Source: Triglochin maritima (taxonomy: Eukaryota > Streptophyta > Magnoliopsida > Alismatales > Juncaginaceae). From it: a stretch of 64,000 nucleotides of DNA. This document shows, one piece after another, positions 22,759 to 34,728 of this stretch. Position numbers and translations under genes: made by a program. The DNA lies in NCBI GenBank assembly GCA_963682175.1, contig OY821771.1:14507001-14571000 (forward strand). The letters are read 5' to 3'. The notes beneath the pieces are model-generated. The model ran no database searches, was not told the DNA's origin, and saw only the letters and a list, made by a program, of their open reading frames with translations. Positions within the stretch are counted from its first letter, which is position 1, and each line of letters starts with the position of its first letter.

Positions 22759-24331
22759 TGATTGATCGTTTTATTTTAACCGCAAGTGCACGGCCGCGTT
22801 GAAGTGGTGGCAAATACGGGTCGTCCACTGGGAGGTGTGTCGACACTTGGTTTGTGCGAAGGCGAGAGGTAAAGAAAAGGAAGAATGATGTATTACACTA
22901 AACTACACTACAATGCTAAACTAGAATGCAAAAGGAAATGAAGATAAGCAATAAAACTAAACCCCAAAGGGGGTAGAGAAATGATGTGAACATAAAGATG
23001 TGTGTGTGTGTGTGTTCAATTAAGCTCCTCACAACATGTAGTGCATGAAATCATAAAACTACATCCAACTTTGCCTCCACATGAATTAAGATAGGACTAC
23101 ATCATTAAAACATACAAGACATTAATTGGAATGAAGCTAAATGAACTCAAGTATAAAGACTAGACCCTACTATGCCTCCACATGAATTAAGATAAGACTA
23201 CATCATTAAAACATACAAGACATTAGCTAAGGTAAAGGCAACAAGAGTACATACACTACAAATTGTGTTTCCAATATTAACTTCATCCATATCCTAACCT
23301 TATCATTCCCCATAAAATAGGTCCACTAATCAAAGCATAAGCTAAGCTTCATTCAAGAGCATTAGCATATCACAGATAAGAGTGGAGACCCATTAGATGG
23401 TTATGGAAATCATTTAAAGCTCAAGGGATTAAGATAACACACACTTAATACACTACATGATTATATCACATATTTCTCCACCCCCCAAATGGGGATGGAT
23501 CTACTCACTACTCATTACACTAACTACATTAACAAAAGAAAGCATAATACTGAAATGAAAGTTAACTAAGAAAGCAAGAACTATTAAAGAAGCTTAAAAG
23601 GAAAAGAAAGACTAAACAAGCATGCACAAATTAAAAGACAAGATTAAAAGAAACTAGAAGAATTATTTTATTAACAAATGACTCACATTGAAGGTAGCAT
23701 TCTTCTCCACCTTGAGTTTTTGCTTCAAGACTCGCTCCTTAGTAGAGAGAATGTCACCAAGCAATGGGTAATTACAAAGGAAGGTGAAGAGTTCTATTTA
23801 TAAGCATGGAAAAAGCTAATCCGGGACAATCCCCCGATGTGGGACTAAACCAATACCAAAAATAGCCTAAACAAACATTAATACAAGCCCAGGAGAAATC
23901 TTAGCGCATTTGGGCCAAAAGTGACCGCCAATTAGCGGTCCAAGACCGCCAATTGGCGGTCTATATGCTTCAGATCGCGTTGGTTTTGGTTGTGGGCTTT
24001 GCTGGTGGTCTTTGTTGGTCTTTGATGCATCTACTTTGTTTATTGGAGCTCCGACCCGAATCGAATTGTCAAAATACTCCCCATGATGGTGTGGAGTTTC
24101 CTGTTTTGCTCTTAGGTCCTTCGGTCTTACGATCAGGTCCTTCTCCATTGCATCTCAGTCCCTAGGTCTCACAATTAAGTCCTTTTTTTCCTGCTTTTGG
24201 GTCCTTTCATGGCTCTTCTCTTCAAACCTCTTTATTCCTGAAAACTAAACATAAAACTCGTCACGTAGCATTGCTTAGGCGTAAGATAATGGATAAAAGA
24301 TACAAATATGAGCATGAAATGATGTCAATCA
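22759..24331 (-). repeat. 3' LTR of the young element
   Basis: 1573 bp with ends TGATTGATCG...GATGTCAATCA. A GT microsatellite lies at about 22999-23015. A ~97-bp internal tandem duplication covers 23078-23250 (CCTCCACATGAATTAAGATA twice). The paired palindromes are at 23923-23940 and 23944-23961, and the minus-strand TATA box is near 23793-23800. Confidence 0.95.
23923..23961. promoter_or_regulatory. Paired 18-bp palindromes (3' LTR)
   Basis: Box A (23923) is GACCGCCAATTAGCGGTC, one base off perfect. Box B (23944) is the perfect palindrome GACCGCCAATTGGCGGTC. Start-to-start spacing is 21 bp. The pair is about 125 bp upstream of the TATA box in element orientation. Confidence 0.65.
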
Positions 24332-26270
24332 AATACCCCCACACCTAAGTTTTTGCTAGTCTTGAGCAAAACAAAGAAAGAGAAAAGCAAACGAGAAACA
24401 AGAAATCCTAACTCACTTTCGTAGGAATCACGGTTGCATTTAGCACGTGCAACAAGCCGTTAAACCTCCTTGTTGCCAAGGAGGAGGAGTGTTGTCTCCT
24501 GAGGGTTTTCAGCGGATATACCCACAAAATCCGAACAAGATACATTATTCAATCTAGACTCTCAACTCGTTGGAAATATTTTGTCGATCATTGGACGATG
24601 TAATCCTACAGGCCGACTCTATATAGGTGATCAGTCCACACCTAGCCTAATGAACCATTTGTGCAAGTTAAATAAGGAAATAAGTGAAAGACATGGACAA
24701 CCTCAACATCCTCAAGTGCTACAAAGTGTAAAGTCCATTAAGGTTCTTATTTGCATTACCATTTTTTTTCTTTTTTTTTCTTTTCACATTTTTTTTCTTT
24801 TTATTAGTTGGAGCTTCATTCTTCCAGGGTCAGGTTTCGTGCATCATTGCCCATGAGGACTTACACTATCACGTACACCTTTCCCCAAATCTCCACATAG
24901 GGCAATCCCTACCACCCGTGTAACGGGAGTTCGGTCGGCGCATCCCAAGTCAGATGACTCGAAAGCACCAGGCACAAAGTCCCCTCAGACCTACTTTCCT
25001 GAGTGATAGGAGCCGTGCGAGAAGAGAGAACACCTACTCACTTATTTCTTATCTACACATGAACCAAAACCCCTACACTAATGTCTCACAACAAGATTAA
25101 GAGGGTCCTTGACTACAACAAACTTCCTAAATTAACAAACACGAATTATTGACTCACTAGGTTCAGGGTGGACTTCTTTAAATGTTTGAGCACTGAAACC
25201 CTATGATTACTCACCCCCAAAGGAAAACTGGGGTGCATCCTAACGACTCGATAAATCCTAAAGTCACAGTACTAGATATCCTAATGCATCAAGTTCAAGA
25301 CAATTTTGGGAGCTTTCTTTTTACTTTGCCTCTCAACGGTTTTGCACATGCTAAACACACGCAAAACCCACAAAACATTTTCTTTCGCAAACACATGAAG
25401 ATTTTGAAAGAAATGTGAAAATTTTGAAGCACTAGGCAAGCAAAATAAGACAAGTCACCCAAGGATCATGGCAAACAGATATATCGATATTAAATGCAGC
25501 ACACTAACATGACCCTAACAATACACACAAAAGAAAACAAAAATCAAAGGAAAAGACTCGACTATGTACACACGTAAAACACCCCCCCACACCTACTTCA
25601 TGCATTGTCCTCAATGAATGCGAGCAAGATACTACATGGATTTATGCATGAAAAAGGAGAGATCTCACCAACATAAGTACAAAGGGAAGTTCAAGGTCAT
25701 GTTGATGGACACAAACCCGAATTCCCTCAAAACCTGTGGGACACTGAAAAAGGGATACAAATACGTGAAAGAAATGTGGGCCAAATACACAAGGGTTGGA
25801 GCCCACAACAATCGATGCTCATTGAAGGAGTCTTTTATTGTACTTCTTCTTTTCTTTTTCTTTTTTTTCTTTTTTTTATATAACTATGTACAAACATAAG
25901 TTCCCATCTTCATTTGTCAAAAGACATCAAATGGGAACCTCAAGAGTGGATCAATGCACTTGGAAAGGGAACATGACACCACGCGGGGCCAGAATACGCA
26001 TGCGTGGGCCCCCTTCACAAAGAGCACCAGATGAAATGAAAGGTTCATGAATTGGACGCAAAGGCGTCTCATTCAAAGGATCAAACTGAAAGAGCTTGAA
26101 CCTCTCGAGAGTTTGGGAAATAAGGGGCAACGGAAGAAGAATCTCTCCCGTTGCGGAACTGAAGTTATGATCATCAATCCAAACTCTCCAACCAATAGGC
26201 TGGTGGGTCGGAACGAGGTCAAGCACCTCGTTGTGCATATCCAACCCACCAGGAGAACAGGAAGTGGGTC
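24332..26270 (-). other. Long 3' non-coding region of the young element
   Basis: About 1.9 kb between the ORF stop and the 3' LTR, starting (minus strand end) with the polypurine tract, forward AAATACCCCCACACC at 24332. Collinear copies exist at 5446-9365, 33110-34686, 36321-37097 and 41975-43297. It contains homopyrimidine runs (24766-24805, 25845-25880). No ORF is conserved among copies, so retention is likely for a cis role such as packaging or priming, or simply common descent. Confidence 0.7.
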
Positions 26271-27440
26271 TCAACCCAAGGTATCCTCCAAGGAACTCCT
26301 AATACCCTCATGAGCAATGTAGTTGTTTGATGTTCTATCATTTGCAGGATGATCAGGAACAATAGTGAGAGGCAAACTCTCATCAGGTTGTTTGAAATTG
26401 AGGGGACTAGGGAGCTCTTGCTCCACCAGAGGTGAGTCCTTAGGAGGTAGAACAATAAGATCATGTGGCTCAAGGGCCACGGGACAAGAAGATAAGGCAC
26501 AATCCTGTGCCGACTCATAATGAAGCTGGTCCAAGTTATTCTCAATTTGAATCGAATCCTCCACTAAGTGATCGTGAATTGAAACCCCAAGTCCCTCAGA
26601 CTGACTAGGAGTTTGACTTTGAAAGGTTGTGCTTTGAATTTGTGGATGTGGTGGTGGTTCGATATCAAAAGAAGAATCCTCATGTTGACATGAAATGTCA
26701 CTCTCCTCACGTTCACGTAATTGCTGCGACATTTGACTCACTTGCAGTGCCATATTTTGTATGGACTGTTGAGTGGTTTCCATGAACGTAAGGAAAGTTT
26801 GTTTCAAGGAATCAGGTATGCGGTCAACGATGAGGTCCAAGTCAGAGCTTGGGAAATTTTGGGGTTGGGTGTTGATGGGCTGAGAATGAGTCCAATGATT
26901 TGGAGTGGGGTACTGGTAAAATTCTGGGTATTCGGGAGGAGGATACTGGGGTGGAAATGATGTATGAGAATTTGAATACGAATTGTCTCCCCACGAATCC
27001 ATCCCTCTCGGGTTGTACGCGGATGCGTAATGGTCATAATGAGCATTTTGGGAAAATGTGTGCTCATACTCATGCTCTGGGGGAACATAAGGACATTCCC
27101 TGAAATCATGACCACTCAACCCACAATAGTGACACAGTACGGCTACTGGAGCCACCAGTGCACCCATGTTATCTACCACATGCATGAAAGAGGCCAAAGG
27201 TTCTTGTAATGTCTCAGATTGATGACCAACATATGATCCGACGTAACTAGATGGTGGTCTAGTAGTCGGTGCCTCTCTCATATTACCCAAATATGAAGAT
27301 TGCTCAGTCACACAATTGCGATTATCCCAACCATACGGGGTGTTAGTCTGAGCCACCCCAGGTTGCATGGGTCCAGAGTACCAGGGAGAATCGTCCTGGT
27401 CCCAACAATGATATGGATGGTCGCCCATGTAACCATCCAT
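26271..27440 (-). CDS. Gag-derived zinc-knuckle protein of non-autonomous Athila
   Basis: An intact 389-codon ORF whose ATG (27440) lies 1.1 kb downstream of the primer site. A CCHC zinc knuckle is at residues 103-116 (C103, C106, H111, C116 in CHYCGLSGHDFREC), which in Gag proteins binds nucleic acid. The rest is low-complexity, rich in Pro, Ser, Gln, Tyr and Asn. The C-terminal third has SCPVALEP, matching the linker just before RT in the surrounding Athila element. The capsid domain and protease are therefore missing and the two Gag ends are joined. The ORF is free of stops in a recent insertion, so it may be translated. A role in packaging helper-encoded particles is inferred. Confidence 0.8.
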   Translation of the reverse strand: MDGYMGDHPYHCWDQDDSPWYSGPMQPGVAQTNTPYGWDNRNCVTEQSSYLGNMREAPTTRPPSSYVGSYVGHQSETLQEPLASFMHVVDNMGALVAPVAVLCHYCGLSGHDFRECPYVPPEHEYEHTFSQNAHYDHYASAYNPRGMDSWGDNSYSNSHTSFPPQYPPPEYPEFYQYPTPNHWTHSQPINTQPQNFPSSDLDLIVDRIPDSLKQTFLTFMETTQQSIQNMALQVSQMSQQLREREESDISCQHEDSSFDIEPPPHPQIQSTTFQSQTPSQSEGLGVSIHDHLVEDSIQIENNLDQLHYESAQDCALSSCPVALEPHDLIVLPPKDSPLVEQELPSPLNFKQPDESLPLTIVPDHPANDRTSNNYIAHEGIRSSLEDTLG

Positions 27441-28557
27441 CTCAACAGAGAACTCTAGAGTCGACCACTCTCACCACCACGAGGCTAAACTCGCAAAAAG
27501 TGCTCGACTCGACCCTAAAAACGCTACAGAGAGTGTAAAGGGGAGGAGACTATAACGTACAAGAATGTGAGAAGAAAATGACTCAGAGGAGAAGGGAAGA
27601 ATCCCTAAAGCTAGCGGGGGTAACGGGATCAGGAAGAAGCCTAACTAGCAAGCACGGCTCAAACAATGTAAGGCAATGAGTCCTTAAGCTAGACGACGCT
27701 TAACTTCGAGGTCACTAGCCTCGACACGCCTCACCTCCCTACAACGAGGACCACAATGCCCAGCAAGTGATACCAGATCCGGAGATCCAGTACCTCCTAC
27801 TATCGACAAGGTAGGCAACGCCGATCAGGTCATGACGGTCTCGACTAGATTACTCTCCTAGTGCGTCCGAATTCCTTAGGGCCAATGTCTACTTGCTTGT
27901 AGTTAAGGCTTTATTACGAGTGATTTTTGGGGCCAAGGAAAGGGTGATGAAATCCCCCACCTTATCTTTTATGGGACAACCCCTCCTTAGTAGCGTTTTG
28001 ATCCTAGATCTAGCAATCAATCGCTCCAATCAAATGCTCGCTCACTCTTGTCCTGATGCACTTCCTACTAACTAATGCATGGGCATACGAGATGAATGAA
28101 TGAGTGTAGGAAATGCGTACCTCACGCCAGCACTCAACAACTGAAAATAAAGCTAAAAGAAAAGACAACTATATGCTTAAGTCAATACATGATGCGTGAC
28201 CTAAACAAATAAGAACGTCTAGTCTTTTGCTTTGGATTTTAAGGCCAAGTTGATTAATGGGGGAGTGATTAATGATCTAGGAGCAAACCAGAAGTCATAG
28301 CATGCAAAATAGGGCTCCCAGATAACAACAATTGGAACACTAACTACCAGAAAAAATTACAAGGCAAGAAACTCTCACCAGGCCGCCAATTGGCGGTCTT
28401 CAACCGCTGATTGGCGGTCTGTTTAGGTCTTCTCTTCCTCAAACTTCTCCAGTAGCCTCCCCTTGATCTTGTGGTCCCCTGAAACTAAGAACAACTAAAA
28501 ACAAAAAATTAAAAACCCCTCGAATCGTCCAAACCAAGGTCTGGACAGAGCACCTCC
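27441..28557 (-). other. Leader of the young element
   Basis: About 1.1 kb of non-coding leader between primer site and ORF. It holds another copy of the paired palindromes at 28381-28419. Short open frames here, for example 27893-28075, have no family features. Confidence 0.7.
28381..28419. promoter_or_regulatory. Paired palindromes in the element leader
   Basis: GGCCGCCAATTGGCGGTC at 28381 and AACCGCTGATTGGCGGTC at 28402, again 21 bp apart, about 140-175 bp downstream of the primer site in element orientation. A copy here is unexpected for a pure promoter element and could act in the RNA. Confidence 0.6.
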
Positions 28558-28574
28558 CCGGCAACGGCGCCAAA
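28558..28574 (-). other. Primer binding site of the young element
   Basis: The minus strand reads TGGCGCCGTTGCCGGGG about four bases after the LTR end (GATCAATCA, then AGTTTT). This is the site complementary to the 3' end of tRNA-Asp used by many Athila/Tat elements. Confidence 0.88.
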
Positions 28575-28578
28575 AACT

Positions 28579-30155
28579 TGATTGATCGTTTTATTTTAAC
28601 CGCAAGTGCACGGCCGTGTTGAAGCGGTGGCAAATACGGGTCGTCCACTGGGAGGTGTGTCGACACTTGGTTTGTGCGAAGGCGAGAGGTAAAGAAAAGG
28701 AAGAAGGATGTATTACACTAAACTACACTACAATGCTAAACTAGAATGCAAAAGGAAATGAAGATAAGCAATAAAACTAAACCCCAAAGGGGGTAGAGAA
28801 ATGATGTGAACATAAAGATGTGTGTGTGTGTGTGTGTGTTCAATTAAGCTCCTCACAACATGTAGTGCATGAAATCATAAAACTACATCCAACTTTGCCT
28901 CCACATGAATTAAGATAGGACTACATCATTAAAACATACAAGACATTAATTGGAATGAAGCTAAATGAACTCAAGTATAAAGACTAGACCCTACTATGCC
29001 TCCACATGAATTAAGATAAGACTACATCATTAAAACATACAAGACATTAGCTAAGGTAAAGGCAACAAGAGTACATACACTACAAATTGTGTTTCCAATA
29101 TTAACTTCATCCATATCCTAACCTTATCATTCCCCATAAAATAGGTCCACTAATCAAAGCATAAGCTAAGCTTCATTCAAGAGCATTAGCATATCACAGA
29201 TAAGAGTGGAGACCCATTAGATGATTATGGAAATCATTTAAAGCTCAAGGGATTAAGATAACACACACTTAATACACTACATGATTATATCACATATTTC
29301 TCCACCCCCCAAATGGGGATGGATCTACTCACTACTCATTACACTAACTACATTAACAAAAGAAAGCATAATACTGAAATGAAAGTTAACTAAGAAAGCA
29401 AGAACTATTAAAGAAGCTTAAAAGGAAAAGAAAGACTAAACAAGCATGCACAAATTAAAAGACAAGATTAAAAGAAACTAGAAGAATTATTTTATTAACA
29501 AATGACTCACATTGAAGGTAGCATTCTTCTCCACCTTGAGTTTTTGCTTCAAGGCTCACTCCTTAGTAGAGAGAATGCCACCAAGCAATGGGTAATTACA
29601 AAGGAAGGTGAAGAGTTCTATTTATAAGCATGGAAAAAGCTAATCCGGGACAATCCCCCGATGTGGGACTAAACCAATACCAAAAATAGCCTAAACAAAC
29701 ATTAATACAAGCCAAGGAGAAATCTTAGCTCATTTGGGCCAAAAGTGACCGCCAATTAGCGGTCCAAGACCGCCAATTGGCGGTCTATATGCTTCAGATC
29801 GCGTTGGTTTTGGTTGTGGGCTTTGCTGGTGGTCTTTGTTGGTCTTTGATGCATCTACTTTGTTTATTGGAGCTCCGACCCGAATCGAATTGCCAAAATA
29901 CTCCCCATGATGGTGTGGAGTTTCCTGTTTTGCTCTTAGGTCCTTCGGTCTTACGATCAGGTCCTTCTCCATTGCATCTCAGTCCCTAGGTCTCACAATT
30001 AAGTCCTTTTTTTCCTGCTTTTGGGTCCTTTCATGGCTCTTCTCTTCAAACCTCTTTATTCCTGAAAACTAAACATAAAACTCATCACGTAGCATTGCTT
30101 AGGCGTAAGATAATGGATAAAAGATACAAATATGAGCATGAAATGATGTCAATCA
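28579..30155 (-). repeat. 5' LTR of the young element
   Basis: 1577 bp, same termini as the 3' LTR and about 99% identical to it. The extra 4 bp are GT repeats near 28830. The paired palindromes are at 29747-29764 and 29768-29785, and the minus-strand TATA box at 29619-29626 (forward TATTTATA). Confidence 0.95.
29747..29785. promoter_or_regulatory. Paired 18-bp palindromes (5' LTR)
   Basis: GACCGCCAATTAGCGGTC at 29747 and the perfect palindrome GACCGCCAATTGGCGGTC at 29768; spacing 21 bp; about 125 bp upstream of the TATA box in element orientation. Confidence 0.65.
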
Positions 30156-33109
30156 AGGACCCACCTATGGTCGAGCTTAAACCGCTCCTTGATAGCCTTA
30201 AATATATCTTTTCAGGGGATAATGAGACATTGCCTTTCATTATTGCTTCTGATCTTGGAAAAGATCAATAGGTTGCCCTTAAAAAGTGCTCTTTGAAAAC
30301 AAGAGGCTATCGGGTGGTCCTTGAAGGACAGCAAGGGAATAAGTCCTGGTATCGTCCGGCATCGGATCCACATGGAAGAGAATTCTAGGCCCCGTCGGGA
30401 CCCAAAACGAAGATTGAATCCTATGCTGAAAGAAGTCGTCTGAAAGGATGTTCTTAAGTACTTGGATCATGGTATAATCTATCCTATCTCTGATAGTTTG
30501 TGGGTGAGTCATATCCATGTGGTTCCCAAGAAGTCAGGCGTGACGGTTTTTGAGAATGAGCATAATGAGCTTATACCAACATGCCTACAAACTGGCTAGC
30601 GAGTTTGAGTTGATTATCGCAAGCTCAATGTGGCAACGCGGAAAGCATTTCCCGTTGTCATTCATTGATCAGATGTTGGAAAGGTTGGTTGGACATGAGT
30701 ATTATTGTTTTCTTGATGGATACTCCGGTTACAACCAAATTCTCATCGCCCCCGAGGATCAAGAGAAAACCACATTTACATGTCCCTTTGTCACGTTTGC
30801 CTACCGTTGCATGCCCTTTGGGTTACCTAATGCGCCGGTAATGTTTTAAAGGTGTGTGATCAGCATCTTCTCCGATATGGTATAGTGTTTCCTTTAGATT
30901 TTCATGGACGATTTTTCAATATTTGGCGTTTGAGCTCCTTATTTCCTTTTTTGTATGTACCAGCCCGGATTCTCATGAGTGTGATTCTGAGTCTCGTGGT
31001 CCTTCGATGAGTGCCTTCGTCTCTTGAGCCACGTCCTCAAGCGATGCCGTGAGAAGAACCTCGCTCTCAATTGGAACAAATGTCACTTCATGGTGAAACG
31101 AGGGATTGTACTTGGACATGTGGTCTCAAGTAACAATTGAGGTCGACCCCGCCAAAGTGGGTCTTATTGCTAATCTCCCACCACCATGTAATGTGAAGGA
31201 TATTCGTGCCTTTTTAGGGTATGTTGGATTCTATTGACGGTTCATTCGGGATTGTAGCAAAATTACTCAACCTTTCCCCGCCTGTTGGCTAAGGATGCCA
31301 TTTTTTAGTTCACATCGGATTGCCACCATACTTTTTTGACTTTGCAGAAAAAGCTAACTTTAGCTCCCATAATTAAGGCACATGTGTGGACTGAACCCTT
31401 TGAGTTAATGTGTGATGCATCTGACTTTGCTGTGCGAGCAGTACTTGGGCAACGTTTGCACAAATTACCTCGTGTGATCTACTATACTAGTAGAACACTC
31501 AATGATGACCAATTGAGCTACACTGTGACAGGGAAAGAATTATCAACGATCATATTTCCTTTAGAGAAATTCCGGTCATACTTGATTGGTTGCCACATGA
31601 TTATCTATTCTGATCACATAGCCATCAAACACCTCATGGAGAAGAAAGATGAAAAATCACGACTCTTGAGATGGATCTTGTTACAAGAATTTGATCTCTA
31701 GATTCGAGGCAAAAAAGGGTATGAAAATGTTGTAGCGGACCACCTGTCTCATCTTGAGAAGGCCAACCCACAGGACCAAATTATTAATGACAAATTTTCC
31801 TGATGATCAATTGTTCACGATCGAAGATAACCCTTGGTTTACCAACATCGTGAATTATCTTGTGACCGAGCAACTTCCTATGGGTTGGTCAAAATTTTAC
31901 CAAATCAAATTTAGATCTTATGTCAAATTCTTTCACTGGGTTGACCCCTACCTATTCAAATATCGCTCTCACCAAATTTTCAGGCGGTGCATCCCAAATA
32001 ATGAGCTCCACAGTATGCTCCAAATTTGCCACTCTGAGGAATGTGGAGGACACTTTGGAACAAAGAAAACTGCCACCAAGGTGCTCCAATCTGGATTTTG
32101 CTGGCCTTCAATTTTCAAAGATGCTTACGAATTTTGTAAGCAATGTGATAGGTGTCAGCACCTTGGCAGGACCAGTCGACGTGATATGATGTCTTTGCAA
32201 AATAGCATTGTCATCGACATCTTCGATGTGTGGGCCATCGACTTTATGGGTCATTTCCCGAATTCGTTCGGGAATGTTTACATTTTGTGGTCATTGACTA
32301 TGTGTCTAAGTGAGTAGAGGTTATCCCCACGAAAACCAATGACAACAAGGTGGTCACCAAATTCTTAAAGGACATTTTTACGCGATTTGGTAGTCCTCAT
32401 ACCATAATCAGCGATTGGGGTACCCACTTCTGCAATCACTCCTTTGAAGCACTTATGAGGAAGTATTTGGTCACCCACAAGCTTGCGACCCTATATCATC
32501 TGCAAACTAGTGTGCAGGTCGAAGTCTCTAATCGTCAATTAAGCAAATCCTTGAGAAGACGGTTAATTTCTCGAGGAAGGATTGGTCGAGTAAATTGAAT
32601 GACGCATTGTGGGCTTTCCGCACCGCATATAAGACCAATTTGGGTATGTCCCCTTATCGGGTAGTGTACAACAAGGCTTGCCACCTACCAGTCAAGCTCG
32701 AGCATCGTGCTTTCTGGGCGATTAAGAACTTGATTATGGATATTGATCAAGCATGGGTGCAGCGTAATCTGGACATCTTGGAATTGTAAGGGCTACGCAA
32801 TAATGCGTTGAAAATGCCAAAATTCATAAGTCCCATGCAAAGATGTTTCACGATCGCATGATTATGTGAAAGGTGTTTACGGCCAGGTAGAAGGTGTTGC
32901 TCTACAGTTCCCGTCTTCATCTGTTTGTAGGTAAGCTCCGTAGTCGCTGGTCTGGTCCTTTTATTGTCCAAACCGTATTTCCTCATGGAATGGTTAACAT
33001 CTTGAACCCAAGAAATGGGGATGTGTTCAAAGTTAATGGACAATGCCTCAAACCTTACTTGGAGGAGGCACCGGCTGAAGTCAAGAATGTCATGTTCCTG
33101 CATGAATGA
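30156..33109 (+). pseudogene. pol: Athila pol: RT, RNase H and integrase, decayed
   Basis: The reading resumes with DPPMVELKPL at 30158. RT motifs follow: FLDGYSGYNQI near 30711, YRCMPFGLPNAP near 30805, and the catalytic FMDDFSIFG near 30903. RNase H is at 31336-31701 with [18 protein letters not shown] and [11 protein letters not shown]. Integrase covers about 31754-32800: an HHCC finger (HSEECGGHFG...CKQCDRCQ), core Asp in VWAIDFMGHFP, second Asp in IISDWGTHF, Glu in [12 protein letters not shown], and the later AFRTAYKT segment. A C-terminal piece lies at 32894-33109. Many stops and frame changes leave it inactive. No chromodomain is seen, as expected for Athila. Confidence 0.9.
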
Positions 33110-34686
33110 TTGAGATTTCATGTTTCTACATAGTTATATTTGAAACAAAAACAAAGAAACTAAAAACAACTAGAGAAGACTCCATGAGTGAGCATTGATT
33201 GTTGTGGGCCCCAACCCTTGTGTATTTGGGCCCCATTTCTTTCACGTATTTGTCTCCTTTCTTAAGTATCTCACAGGTGTTTGAGGGAATTTTGGTTTGT
33301 ATCCATCAACATAACCATGAACTTCCCGTTGTGCTTCACGTTGGTGACATCTTTTCATTTTCATGCATAAATCCATGTAGTATCATGCTCATATTCATTG
33401 AGGACAATGTATGAAGTAAGTGTGAAAGGTATTTTACGTGTGTACATAGTTGAGTCTTTCTCCTTTTGTTTTGTTTTCTTTTGTGTGCATTGTTAAGGTC
33501 ATGTTAGTATGCTGCATTTAATATCGATATATCTGTTTTCCATGGTCCTTACGTGACTTATCTTCTTTTACAAGTCTTGTGCTTAAAAAAATCATTTCTT
33601 TCAAAATCTTCTTGTGTTTGCAAAAGAAAATGTTTTGTGGGTTTTGCGTGTGTTTAGCATGTTCAAAACCATTGAGAGGCAATCAAAAGAGAATCTCCCA
33701 AAATTGACATGAACATGATGCATTAGGATATCTAGTATACCGCTTTAGGTTTTATCTAGTTGTAGGGATGCACCCTTGTTTTCCCTCGGGGGCGTGTAAT
33801 CATTGGGTTTTCGTACTCAAACAAATAAAGAAGTCCACCGTGAACATAGTTAGTCGAATAACTCATGTCTGTTAGTATAAGGAAGTTTGTCGTAGTCAAG
33901 GAGCCTTAAAATCTTGTTGTGAAACTTTAAGTGTAGGGGTTTTGGTTACCATGTAGATAATAAATAATTGGTATTCTTTCTTCTCGCATGACTCCTATCA
34001 CTCGGGAAATTAGATCCGAGGGGACTTAGTGTCTGGTGCTTTCGAGTCATCTGACTTGGGATGCATCGACCGAACTCCCATTACACGGGTGGTAGGGATC
34101 ACCCTATGTAGAGATTTGGGGGAAGGTGTATGTGATAGTGTAAGTCCTCACATACAATGATACACGAAACCCGACCCTGGGAGAATCAAACACCAACTAG
34201 TGTAAATCATAATGCTCCAAAAAGAAAAGGAAAAAGAAGAAAAAAAAGACAAATAAGAACCTTAATGGACTTTACACTTTATATCACTTGAGAATGTTAA
34301 GGTTGCCCATGTCATTCACTTAAGTCCTTAACTAACTTACATGAACCATTCATTAGGCTAGGTGTGTGGACTAAATACCTATATAGAGTCGGCCCGTAGT
34401 ATTACCGTATCCAATGATCGACAAAAATAGGTCCAAAGAGTCGTGTTGCTAGGTTGAATAATGCATCCATGTTCGGATTTTGTGAGAGTATCCGTTGAAA
34501 ACCCTTAGGAGCTCTTCTTTGGCTACAAGGGGGTTTAACGGCTTGTTGTGCGTGCTAAATGCAAATGTGATTACTACAAAAGTACGTTAGGAGTTCCCTA
34601 TTTTACGTATGCCTTTTCCTTTTTTTCATTTTTTTCTTTTTCTTGTGTTTTGCCCGGGACTAGCAAAAGTTAAGTGTGGGGGTATT
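33110..34686 (+). other. Athila 3' non-coding region and polypurine tract
   Basis: About 1.6 kb after integrase, collinear with the other family copies. It ends in a polypurine tract, AAGTGTGGGGGTATT (34672-34686), directly before the 3' LTR start. Confidence 0.75.
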
Positions 34687-34728
34687 TGATTGACATCATA
34701 TCATGCTTATATTTGTGTCTTACATCCT
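34687..34728 (+). repeat. First 42 bp of the old Athila 3' LTR
   Basis: TGATTGACATCATATCATGC and the next 20 bp match the 5' LTR start at 17449. The match breaks at 34729, where a minus-strand LTR begins. Confidence 0.75.

Larger units (their letters stand above)
22759..30155 (-). mobile_element. Complete young non-autonomous Athila-type retrotransposon
   Basis: The element is 7.4 kb and on the minus strand. Its 5' LTR is 28579-30155, primer site 28558-28574, one ORF 27440-26271, a long 3' non-coding region, polypurine tract next to 24332, and 3' LTR 22759-24331. AGGAC flanks it on both sides (22754-22758 and 30156-30160). The LTRs differ by a 4-bp GT-repeat change and about eleven substitutions, so insertion was recent. 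No protease, RT, RNase H or integrase is present, so movement would need enzymes in trans. It sits inside the plus-strand Athila element, between protease and RT. Confidence 0.95.
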
